Shown here piece by piece: positions 35,601 through 45,580 of a DNA stretch of 64,000 bases. How positions within the stretch are numbered: position 1 is the first letter of the stretch; each line of letters opens with the position of its first letter. Source of the DNA: Ailurus styani (lineage: Eukaryota; Chordata; Mammalia; Carnivora; Ailuridae); NCBI GenBank assembly GCA_002007465.1, contig LNAC01000031.1:6484069-6548068 (forward strand), written 5' to 3'. A program made the translations under genes and the position numbers. Below the pieces are notes generated by a model that saw only the letters and a list, made by a program, of their open reading frames with translations, was not told the DNA's origin and made no database searches.

Positions 35601-36727
35601 GTGATAAACATATTCCTTGAGGTCCTTCTTCAGCTTGATTCAGTAGTGCCTGAAGACAAATTAATTTGCTAGTTTTCAAAAATCTTTGATTCTTCACTGG
35701 TTTCAGAAACTTGTGTTTTTAGCTTCTTGCTAAATGTGTTTTAGCTTCGATGCTGGAGATGGTTACACTGCTGGTGATGTTTCAGGGACGAAGGCTTTAA
35801 CAAGCAATGTGCTAACTCAGTAAAATCATACTATTCATTTATTCTGCTGCATTCTGAGCAAATCTGGTACTTACCTAATTATATGTGCTTCTATTTAGCG
35901 GGTTTGAAGATGTTCCTATTTAGTGCAGTTACAAGAAGTGATTTCAAAAGGTGGATTTAAGATAAAGTACATTCTAGTGGTTTGATGATCTCTTCCAAGT
36001 TTCTTAAAAACTTTGGTACACATCCCGAAGACACATGAATCTGAACATTTGGAAAGTGAGGGAATTCAAGACTCATCTCCTCCTCCACTTGGATTGAAAC
36101 CCATGGTCTTATCTTCTTTGCTGTCAGGATGGAAACATGTCTCCGAAGGAGGAGGGCAATTTATATGCGCATTAGCCACCTAGCTGCTTCTAGCTAGAAA
36201 TGCCCAGCAGAAGAGTTCTTCATTGCTATAGCAGTCACATTGAACATAGTCATGGTGTGGGCTTAGGGACTGGTTCTTTAAGTTCTTTCTGAAAAGTTGT
36301 AGACATTTTAGTCAAGTTCTAAATGAAGGCACTGGTTTGAACATTTTTTATAGCTAATTTTCCAAATCAGTAGTTCTAATTTAATTGATTGATTTGACTC
36401 TAATATGATCATTCTATTTCTAATCATTCTAATTTGTTCACTAAGATTTATTCCATTTGGTGTTTATTGTCTTGTAAATGACAGTCTAAAACACTTGAGT
36501 TATGGTCTCAAGCCAAGTTGGTGGTTTATTTTCAGGAAGAGGGAAAGGTATGGCCTTAGGTAACTTTAAGAGAATCTATGTCATGCAGAGTTGGTGCCAA
36601 AAGCGAATTCAGAAAAAAAGCACTCTTTAAATCCATATCTCATAAAAATATTACACTTAATGAGATACATTTATATCGCTATTTGAAGAGGAATGACAAC
36701 ATATTTATAGACACACTACAAATCATA
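32641..36727. other. Long repeat-free stretch, candidate regulatory DNA
   Basis: About 4.1 kb without an interspersed repeat that I can identify; a CT-rich run at 35027-35064 is the main low-complexity tract. Inside 34690-35230 are an octamer ATTTGCAT (34739-34746), an A/T core TTTAAAAATAG (35172-35182, MEF2-like), TTAATTATA (35186-35194, homeodomain-like) and TCAAGTG (35212-35218, NKX2-like). The minus frame of 135 codons at 34264-34671 and the plus frame of 88 codons at 33877-34143 match nothing I recognise. Motif matches this short are common by chance. Confidence 0.4.
33890..33943. other. Inverted repeat with an inner palindrome
   Basis: AGTTGCTCTT (33890-33899) is the exact reverse complement of AAGAGCAACT (33934-33943). 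The 34-base loop itself holds the perfect palindrome AAAAGCTTTT (33916-33925). In RNA this could fold as a hairpin; no function is implied by the sequence alone. Confidence 0.6.
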
Positions 36728-36802
36728 CTTTTTTTGTTAGTTTCAGAGGAAGAATTTAGTGATTTATCAGTTGCATATAACACCCAGTGCTCATTACATC
36801 AA
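36728..36802 (-). mobile_element. Very short carnivoran L1 3' end
   Basis: A T-run at 36729-36735 leads into GTTAGTTTCAGAGGAAGAAT, GATTTATCAGTTGCATATAAC and ACCCAGTGCTCATTACATC, the inverted extreme 3' end of a carnivoran L1 subfamily different from the other copies. Only about 75 bp were copied. No clear TSD was found. Confidence 0.75.
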
Positions 36803-38259
36803 CATACAATTTCTAAGTGGAGTAACTCTGAAAGTGGAACTGTTGGAAACGCAGTCCTTTGTGTGTAGTCTTTTGACTCCCACTCATCTTCTGGGGTGTG
36901 GGCTGTGGGCCTGGACCTTTACTTACCAAGAGATAGAGTCCTCACAGCCTGTACTGAACTGGTCACTGTGTGTAGGCAAGTCTTTCCCTGTTTCAGACTC
37001 AGTATGTATTCCTTTGTTCTGCTTAGCGTGTGTGCCATATGGCTGTTCCTTTTCCCTGAGGGGACAGGGTGCTTCATTCTATGGCACAAGATGGATGTGT
37101 GCAGGCTAATGGCCCTGGGGCTGGCCATGAGGGACCGATGAAGCTGAGCTTGCTCTGTCTCTTCTTCATGTGACTAAAATGTTGCTCCATCTATTGCCTG
37201 ACTGCATTGTGTGTTCCTTGGCAACTTGAATACTAAGATGCAGTGGGTGGCAGTGGTCTGACTTCACCTCTTGGTGATAGGCAACAGATACCACTTCTCA
37301 AGAAGAATAAATTAGTGTACAAGGTATATGGGTTTGGAAATGTCTTTGGTCCTTTGTTTCAAATCAGTCTAGTGGTAGAAATGGAAAAGACTGGTGTCTG
37401 TCTGCAGACATTGATAGCTGTTGATTGTGGATATCGAATGGACATTGGGACCACGGAATCCAGATCTGGATAAAAGTCTGGATTGATGGTAGGTGCAAGG
37501 ATGGGGTAGACTCTGGATAAAACCTGGTTTTGAGAGATCAGCAGGCTGGAATGGGAATGTCCTAGTTCTGAAAGCCAGGTATTAGGACTATCTGTGGAAG
37601 TGCCAAAAGGATGAGGATAAGAGCAAGCAGTGAGCTGGAAGCCAGGAGACAAGGGGAGCCTCCAATTCCAGATGTCCAAATGAGGAAGTAGTCCAAAACT
37701 AGGCAACTGCCAGCAACCAGTCACCTGGGGAGCTGGGGAGGGATGGCCAAGGACCAAGAGGACAGGTATGAGAGCTTGGAAACAAAAAGGACTATGATAG
37801 ATGAGGCAGCTTTCTGACTTCAGGTGCCAGAGGAAGGTGGGGGGGACCGCAGTCAGTTACACAGGTGGAGCAAACACGGGAGGGAATTGGATTCTGGCTT
37901 TGCTGAAGCAAGAGCTAACTTCTGGTAGACAGATGTTGAAGATTGGTGTGTCTCAGGATTCTGCAGGAACTACTTAACTAGCTTTATTCTCTGAGTCCTG
38001 AGCCCTGTCTCCCTGACAATTCTTGACCTCCAACTCCCTCAGAAATTTTCCAGTAATAACCTGGTTCAAGCCTGATTTCAGATAGGACACCTCATATAAA
38101 GTCAGGAAAGCTGTATACCAAAATATTTGCAAAGGGTATCGGTGGTTATGGGTGTTCTTAATTTTCTTTTTCTTAATTTGTATGTATTCTGTGCAGTAAT
38201 CCTTTATTACTTTTGAAGAATTAAAAATATAAGTTAGTCTTCATTTAAATTGTGATGTT
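36803..38259. other. Unclassified DNA, no gene seen
   Basis: The stretch 37360-37780 is rich in CTGGAT and GGAAT words and looks like an old, unassigned repeat. The 132-codon minus frame there (37359-37757) is proline- and serine-rich, without a recognised domain. Other frames up to 116 codons (36759-37109) are unrecognised. Confidence 0.45.
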
Positions 38260-39068
38260 TTCCCCAGTTTTATTGAGATATAATCGACATGTAACATTGT
38301 ATAAGTTTAAGGTTATGACATAATGATTTAATTTATGTGTATATTGTGAAATGGTTATCATTTCCAATAAGTTTAATTAACATCCTTCACTTCATATAGC
38401 AACAGAAATTTTTTCTTGTGATGAGAACTTTTAGCAACTTTCAAACCTATAATACAGTATTGTTAACTATATCACCCTGCTATATATTATATCCCCAGAA
38501 TTTATTTATATTATAACTTGAAGTTTGTACCTTTTGACCCTCTACACTCAAATCCCTTACCCCTCATCCCCTACCCCTGGCAACCACCAGTCTCTTCTCT
38601 GTTTCCAAGAGTTTAGTCATTTTTTTTTTTTTTTGGATTCCATAAACAAGTGAGATCACACCGTATTTGTCTTTGACTTAATTCCTTTGGAATAATGCCC
38701 TCAAGGTCCATCCACATTGTTAAAAATGGCAAGAATTTCTTTTTTTTAAGTGGCTTAATGATATTTCATCATCACACACACACACATTTTCTTTATCCAT
38801 CTCTTGATACACACTTAGGTTATTTCCATGTCTTAGCTATTGTAAGTAAAGCTGCAATGAATGTTAGGGTGCAGAAATTTCTTTGGGATAGTGATTTCAT
38901 TTCCTTTGAATACATAACCAGAAGTGGAATTGCTAGATCTTATAGTAGTTCTATTTTTAATTTTTTGAGGAATCTCCATACCGGTTTTCGTAGTGACTGC
39001 ACCAATTTACATACCTCCCAACAGTGTACAAGGGTTCCCTTTTCTCCACATCCTTGCTAACACTCTTT

Positions 39069-39271
39069 TTTTTTTTTTTAAAGATTTTACTTATTTGACA
39101 CACAGACAGAGATTACAAGTAGGCAGAGAGGCAGGCAGAGAGACAGGGAGAGGAGGAAGCAGGCTCCCTGCTGAGCAGAGAGCCCGATGCCGGCCTCAAT
39201 CCCAGGACGCTGAAATCATGACCTGAGCCGAAAGCAGAGGCTTTAACCCACTGAGCCACCCAGGCGCCCTC
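39069..39271 (-). mobile_element. Can-SINE, mustelid-type, nested in L1MA
   Basis: Reverse SINE with a T-run, shortened tail motif (AAAGATTTTACTTATTTGAC), GTAGGCAGAGAGGCAGGCAG and head ending CACCCAGGCGCCC. The perfect 13-bp TSD GCTAACACTCTTT is at 39056-39068 and 39272-39284. Young insertion in an old element. Confidence 0.95.
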
Positions 39272-40002
39272 GCTAACACTCTTTATTTCCTGTCTTTTTG
39301 ATGATAGTCATTCTCAGAGGTGTGAGGTGATATCTCATTGTGGTTTTGATTTGCATTTTCCTAATGATTATGAGTGATGTTGAGCATCTTTTCATGTACA
39401 TGTTGGCATCTGCATATCTTCTTTGGAAAAATGTCTGTTGTGATCCTCTGCTCATTTTTAAATTGTATCATTTGTTTTGTTTTGCTATCCAGTTGTATGA
39501 GTTCCTTAATTATTTTATATAGAAGCCCCTTATCAGATGTGTGATTTGCAGGTACTTTCTTCCATTCTCCAGGTTGCCAGTTCATTTTGTTGATTTCTTT
39601 TCTTTTCTTTCTTTCTTTTTAAATTTTGCATTGCAGAAGCTATTTAGTTTGATACAGTCTAACTAGTTTTTGATTCTGTTGCATGTGTTGTAGGTGTCCT
39701 ATCCAAAAAAATCATTGCCAAGACCAACGTCAAGAAGCATTTTTCCTATGTTTTCTTTTAGGAGCTTTATGGCTTCGGTCTCGCATTTAAGTCTTTAATC
39801 CATTTCGAGTTCTTTATGAGTGGTATAAGATAGGGGTCTAATTCATCTTTTTTCATGTAAATATCCAATTTTCCCAATACCATCACTGAAGAAACTCTTT
39901 TCTCCATTGAATATTTTTGGCTCTCTTGTCCAATATTAGTTGACCGTATATGTACGGATTTATTTCTGGGCTCTTGATTCTATCCCATCGATCTGTATCT
40001 GT

Positions 40003-40142
40003 TCCCAGGGTCCTGAAATCCAGCCCTGCACTGGGCTCCCCGCTCAGCAGGAAGACTGCTTCTCCCTCTCCGACTCCCCCTGCTTCTTTCCCTCTCTTGC
40101 TGTCTCTCTCTGTCTGTCAGATAAATAAAAATTAAAAAAAAA
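40003..40142 (+). mobile_element. 5'-truncated Can-SINE
   Basis: It begins abruptly at TCCCAGGGTCCTG, missing the tRNA-like head with box A, and continues through the CT-rich middle to CAGATAAATAAAAATTAAAAA. It interrupts the L1MA between ATCTGTATCTGT and ATGCCAGTACC. Between its A-tail and the resumed L1 lie some 75 bases (40143-40217) belonging to neither element, then a T-run. Confidence 0.85.
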
Positions 40143-40394
40143 ATGTTGGCTCCCCTTTGCTTTCAAGAGAAAGCATTACAAGGCCTCCTACAAAAAGGTC
40201 CGGCATACCTTAAATCTTTTTTTTTTTTTAATGCCAGTACCATACTGTTCTGATTACTATAGCTTTGTAATATAGTTTGAAATCAGGACGTGTGATGCCT
40301 CTAGCTTTGTTTTTTCTTAGGATTACTTTGGCTTCTCAGCGTCTTTTGTGGTTCCATGCAAATTTTAGGATTTTTTTTTCTATAAATTAACTTC

Positions 40395-40560
40395 TTAGGT
40401 GATGTGATATAAAGAGTTAGGACTTCTGAGTCGGACTGACCTGAATTCAAATACTGAATTCTGTTTTACCTCCTAGCTTTATGACCTGGGCTAGTTACTT
40501 GTACTTTAGAACTGTAGCTGGCTAGTGTGTAAAGTGTGGATAATAAGACCAAAGTGATTA
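40395..40560 (+). repeat. MIR remnant
   Basis: Forward MIR: TCGGACTGACCTGAATTCAAAT, CCTCCTAGCTTTATGACCTGG, TAGTTACTTGTACTTTAG, AAAGTGTGGATAATAA. Confidence 0.8.
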
Positions 40561-40925
40561 TTTTTCTTCACTCTTCCATATAAACAAGGTAATTTTCCCT
40601 TCTTAGGATAAAAGGGAGAAACTCTTCATCCTCTCACATTCTTACTTTTCCCATTGGGACAAAGAATAATTTATTGAGTGGGTAGTTTGCTCGACCTCAC
40701 TCTATGTCTCTTCCATTTCTTTATCTTCTGTGGATGAAGCTTACAGAAATAAGTCTTATGCTTGGGGAGGAAGCCTTCCTTTTGGGGAGATAAATTAAGA
40801 AGCCCATTTGACAGTAAATCCATGTCAAGTTTTCTAATTCTGTTTTTCAGGATTAAAACAGACATTTTTATCAACATTGGTGTGATCCTCAGGTCTTATT
40901 TCTTAATTATGTCTATACCCAGACT
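40561..40925. other. Short unique stretch
   Basis: No gene or repeat recognised. Confidence 0.5.
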
Positions 40926-40995
40926 GCCAGCAGTCAATAAAAACACCAAGAATAACACTACCTATCCATCCTTCTAATATTTCCATGGCTGTGAG
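40926..40995 (+). repeat. MIR remnant, part left of the L1 insertion
   Basis: AATAACACTACCTATCC and GGCTGTGAG fit the MIR segment just before its 3' end. The match is weak alone but is completed by the sequence on the far side of the 6.3-kb L1, from 47331. Confidence 0.5.
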
Positions 40996-41266
40996 GTTTA
41001 TTTATTAACATATAATGTATTATTTGCCCCAGGGGTACAGGTCTGGGAATCATCAGACTTACACATTTCACAGTACTCACCATAGCACATACCCTCCCCA
41101 ATGTCCATCACCCAGCCACCATATCCCTACCTCCCCACCCCCCAGTAACCCTCAGTTTGTTTCATGAGATTAAGAGTCTCTTATGGTTTGTCTCCCTCCC
41201 GATCCCATCTTATTTCATTTTTCCCTCCTTACCCCCCACAACCCCCTGCCCTGCCCCTCAAATTCC

Positions 41267-41393
41267 TCATATTAGAGAGATCATATGATAATTGTCTCTC
41301 TCTGACTTATTTCACTTAGCATAATAGCCTCTAGTTCCATCCACGTAGTTGCAAAAGACAGGATTTTGTCTCTTTCATGGCTGCATAGTATTC

Positions 41394-41429
<36 letters not shown>

Positions 41430-44400
41430 NAGCTGCATAATATTCCATTGTATATATATACCACATCTTCTTTATCCATTCATCTGTTGATGGACATCTA
41501 GGTTCTTTCCATTTCCATCCATCATTTGGCTATTGTGGATATTGTTGCTATAAATATTTGGGTGCATGTGCCCCTTTGGATCCCTACATTTGTATCTTTA
41601 GGGTAAATACCCAGGAGTGCGATTGCTGGGTCATAGGGTAGCTGTATTTTCAACTTTTTGAGGAAACTCCATACTGTTTTCTAGAGTAGCTGCACCAGGT
41701 TGCATTCCCACCAACAGTGTAGGAGGGTTCCCCTTTCTCTACATCCTCGCCAACATCTGTCATTTCCTGACTTAATTTTAGCCATTATGACTGGTGTGAG
41801 GTGGTATCTCACTCTGGGTTTTGATTTGTATTTCCCTGATGCCGAGTGATATTGAGCACTTTTTCATGTGTCTGTTGGCCATTTGGATGTCTTCTTTGCT
41901 GAAATGTCTGTTCATGTCTTCCACCCATTTCTTGATTGGGTTATTTGTTCTTTGGGTGTTGAGTTTGATAAGTCCTTTATAGATTTTGGATACTAGCCCT
42001 TTATCTGATATGTCATTTGCAAATATCTTCTCCCATTCTGTCAGTTGTCTTTTGGTTTTGTTGACTGTTTCCTTTGCTGTGCAAAAGCTTTTAATCTTGA
42101 TGAAGTCCCAATAGTTCATTTTTGCCCTTGCTTCCCTTGCCTTTGGGGATGTTCTGAGGAAGAAGTTGCTGCAGCTGAGGTCAAAGAGGTTGGTGCCTGT
42201 GTTCTCCTCAAGGATTTTGATGGATTCCTGTCTCACATTGAGGTCTTTCATCCATTTTGAGTCTATTTTTGTGTGTGGTGTAAGGAAATGATCCAGTTTC
42301 ATTCCTCTGCATGTGGCTATCCAATTTTCCCAACACCATTTGTTGAAGAGACTGTCTTTTTTTCCATTGGACATTCTTTCCTGCTTTGTCAAAGATTAGT
42401 TGACCATAGAGTTGAGGGTCCATTTCTGGGCTCTCCATTCTGTTCCACTGATCTATGTGTCTGTTTTTGTGCAAGCACTATACTGTCTTGATGATCACAG
42501 CTTTGTAATAGAGCTTGAAGTCTGGAATTGTGATGCCACCAACTTTGCTTTTTTTNCCACCAATTTTGGTTTTCTTTTTCAACATTCCTCTGACTATTCT
42601 GGGTCTTTCTGCTTCCATATACATTTTAGGATTATTTGTTCCATTTCTTTGAAAAAAATTGATGGTATTTTGATAGGGATTGCATTAAATGTGTAGATTG
42701 CTTTAGGTAGCATAGACATTTTTTTCTTCCATTTGTTCTTCAAATCCATGAGCATGGAACATTTTTCCATTTCTTTGTGTCTTCCTCAATTTCTTTCATG
42801 AGTACGTTATAGTTTTCTGAGTATAGATTCTTTGGCTCTTTGGTTAGGTTTATTCCTAGGTATCTTATGATTTTGGGTGCAATTGTAAATGGGATTGACT
42901 CCTTAATTTTTCTTTTTCTGTCTTGTTGTTGGTGTATGGAAATGCAACTGATTTCTCTGCATTGATTTTATATCCTGATGCTTTACTGAATTCCTATATG
43001 AGTTTTGGAGTGGAGTCTTTTGGGTTTTCCACATAAAGTATCATGTCATCTGCAAAGAGCGAGAGTTTGACTTCTTCTTTGCAGATTCAGGTGCCTTTTA
43101 TTTCTTTTTGTTTTCTGATTGCTGAGGCTAGGACTTCTAGTACTATGTTGATAGCAGTGGTGATAGTGGACATCCCTGCCATGTTCCTGATCTTAGGGGA
43201 AAAGCTCTCAGTTCTTCCCCATTGAGAATGATATTCACTGTGAGTTTTTCATAGATGGCTTTGATGATATTGAGGTGTGTACCCTCCATGCCTACACTGG
43301 AAAGAGTTTTGATCAAGAAAGATGCTGTACTTTATCAAATGCTTTTTAGCATCTATTGAGAGTATCATATGGTTCTTGTTTTTTCTTTTATCAATATATT
43401 GTATCACTTTGATTGATTTGTGGGTGTTGAACCAACCTTGCAGCCCAGGCATAAATCCCACTTGGTCGTGGGATTTTAATGTACTGTTGGAGCCTATTAG
43501 CTAGTATTTTGGTGAGAATTTTTGCATCTGTGTTCATCAAGGATATTGGTTTGTAATTCTCCTTTTTGGTGGGGTCTTTGTCTGTTTTTGGAATCAAGGT
43601 AATGCTGGCCTCATAAAATGAATTTGGAAGTTTTCCTTCCATTTCTATTTTTTGGAACAGTTTCAGGAGAATAGGTATTAATTCTTGTGTACTTGAGACC
43701 TTTGTTGTTTCTTGAGAAAGGCTTGTATTGCTATATACTTTCCTCTCAGGACAGCCTTTTCTATGTCCCAAAGATTTTGAACAGTTGTGTTTTCATTTTC
43801 ATTTGTTTCCATGAATTTTAAAAATTCTTCTTTAACTTCCTAGTTGACTCGTTCATTCTTTAGTAGGATGTTTTTTAGCCTCCATGTATTTGAGTTCTTT
43901 CCAATTTTCGTCTGTGATTGAGTTCTACTTTTAGAGCATTATGGTCTGAAAATATGCGGGGAATGATCCCAATCTTTTGGTACCAGTTGAGACCTGATTT
44001 GTGACCCAGGATGTGATCCATTCTGGAGAATGTTCCATGTGCACTAGAGAGAATGTATATTCTGTTGTTTTGGGATAGAATGTTCTAAATATATCTCTGA
44101 TGTCCATCTGGTCCAGTGTGTCATAGAAGATTGTCCATTTCTGTAAGGGGGATGTTAAGTCTCCTACTATTATTGTATTATTGTTGATGTGTTTCTTGGA
44201 TTTTGTTATTAATTGGTTTATATAATTGGCTGCTCCCATGTTAGGGGCATAGATTTTTAAAGTTGTTAGATCTTATTGTTGGACAGACCCATTAAGTATG
44301 ATATAGTGTCCTTCCTCATCTCTTATTATAGTCTTTGGCTTAAAATATAATTTATCTGATCTCAGGATTGTCACCCCAGCTTTCTTTTGATGTCCATTAG

Positions 44401-44600
44401 CATGGCAAATTGTTTTCCATCCCTTCACTTTAAATCTGGAGGTGTCTTTGGGTCTAAAATGCATATCTTGTAGACAGCATATCGATGGGTCTTGTTTTGT
44501 TTTTTTTTTTTATCCATTCTGATACCCCGTGTCTTTTGATTAGGACATTTAGCCCATTTATATTCAGGGCAACTATTGAAAGATATAAATTTAGTGCCAT
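41267..44600 (-). pseudogene. L1 ORF2 pseudogene (endonuclease-reverse transcriptase)
   Basis: ORF2 of L1 normally encodes about 1,275 residues: an endonuclease that nicks the target, a reverse transcriptase that copies L1 RNA there, and a cysteine-containing C-terminus. Here the start codon is at 44598-44600 and the final stop at 41267-41269. Endonuclease sequence lies at 43931-44464 (HFRPKDTSRFKVKGWK, a decayed GDLTSPL), RT at 43249-43771 ([20 protein letters not shown], a disrupted SIDAKK), and the C-terminal part at 41778-42392 with MWYIYTMEYY near the end. About 0.6 kb is missing at 43690 and some 50 bp near 44130, compared with the usual L1. Many frame breaks occur, including a GT-repeat expansion at 41396-41429. 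No product can be made. Confidence 0.9.
41396..41429. repeat. (GT)17 microsatellite ending at an N
   Basis: GT repeats inside the ORF2 remnant, ending at the ambiguous base 41430. The text before the run (GCTGCATAGTATTCCA) reappears after the N as GCTGCATAATATTCCA, so the run and N may mark an unresolved assembly join. Confidence 0.85.
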
Positions 44601-44673
44601 TGTATTGCCTGTAAGGTGACTGTTACTGTACATTGTCTCTGTTCCTTTTGTTACTTTGAGGTTTTCTCTTTGC

Positions 44674-45580
44674 TTAGAGGACCCCTTTCAATATTTCCTG
44701 TAGGGCTGGCTTGGTGTTTGCAAATTCTTTTAATTTTTGTTTGTCCTGGAAGCTTTTTATCTCTCCTTCTATTTTCAATGAAAGCCTAGCTGGATATAAT
44801 CTTCTAGGCTGTATACTTTTCTCATTTAGTTCTCTGAATATATCATGCCAGTCCTTTCTGGCCTGACAGGTCTCTGTGGATATGTCTGCTGCCAATCTAA
44901 TATTTATATAGTTGTATGTTACAGACCTCTTGTCCTGAGCTGCTTTTAAGATTTTCTCTTTGTCACTAAGACTTTTAAGTTTTACTATTAAATGATGGGG
45001 TGTGGATCTATTTTTATTGATTTTAAGGGGGTTCTCTGTGCCTCCTGGATTTTGATGCTTGTTCCCTTCGCCAAATTAGGGAAATTCTCTACTATAATTT
45101 GCTCCAATATACCTTCTGCCCCTCTCTCTCTTTCTTCTTCTTCTTCTTCTGGGATCCCAATTATTCTCATATTGTTTCATCTTATGTTATCACTTATCTC
45201 TTGAATTCTCCCCTTGTGGTCTAGTAGTTGTTTGTCTCTCTTTTGCTCAGCTTCTTTATTCTCCATTATTTGGTCTTCTATATCACTAATTCTTTCCTCT
45301 GTCTCATTTATCCTAGCAGTTAGAACCTCCATTTTTATTGTACCTCATTAATAGCTTTTTTGATTTCAACTTGCTTAGATTTTAGTTCTTTTATTTCTCC
45401 AGAAAGGGATTCTCTAATATCTTCCATGCTTTTTTCAAGCCCAGTTAGCACCTTGATAATCATCATTCTGAACTCTAGTTCTGATATATTAATAATGTCC
45501 ATATTGATTAGGTTCCTAGCCATTGGTACTGACTCTTGTTCTTTTTTTTTTTTTTGTGGTGAGTTTTTCTGCCTCGTCAT
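44674..45580 (-). pseudogene. L1 ORF1 pseudogene (RNA-binding protein)
   Basis: ORF1p is the L1 RNA chaperone: a coiled-coil trimer, an RRM and a C-terminal domain. The start codon is at 45578-45580 (MTRQKNSPQKKK). Coiled-coil sequence follows, with LEKSMEDIRESL and IKELKSKQVEIKKAINEVQ. A one-base loss near 45338 creates TAA right after NEVQ. RRM sequence (RIIGIPEEEEEERERGAEG) is at 44988-45170, and the C-terminal domain at 44674-44895 ends LQEILKGVL. The remaining 907 bp are not a multiple of three, so at least two shifts exist. Normal length is about 300 residues. Confidence 0.9.

Larger units (their letters stand above)
38260..40378 (-). repeat. L1MA-type L1, 3' part, split by two SINEs
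   Basis: An inverted eutherian L1. The 3'UTR comes first (GTTTTATTGAGATATAATCG, GTATTGTTAACTATATCACC, CCCCTGGCAACCACCAGTC), then the ORF2 C-terminal part from about 38650 to 40378 (AAGGTCCATCCACATTGTT, TTTCCATGTCTTAGCTATTG, GTGGTTTTGATTTGCATTTTCC, ATGCCAGTACCATACTG). It is decayed, with multiple frame breaks. SINEs are inserted at 39069-39271 and about 40003-40142. The right end is the truncation point inside ORF2. No TSD was found, as expected at this age. Confidence 0.88.

Noticed and set aside
37359..37757. 132-codon proline-rich minus frame
   Set aside because: No domain recognised. The DNA has the look of a decayed repeat, and frames of this length occur by chance.
41778..42392. Longest open frame (204 codons, minus) as a gene
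   Set aside because: It is the C-terminal part of L1 ORF2 ([21 protein letters not shown] text), inside an L1 bracketed by a TSD.
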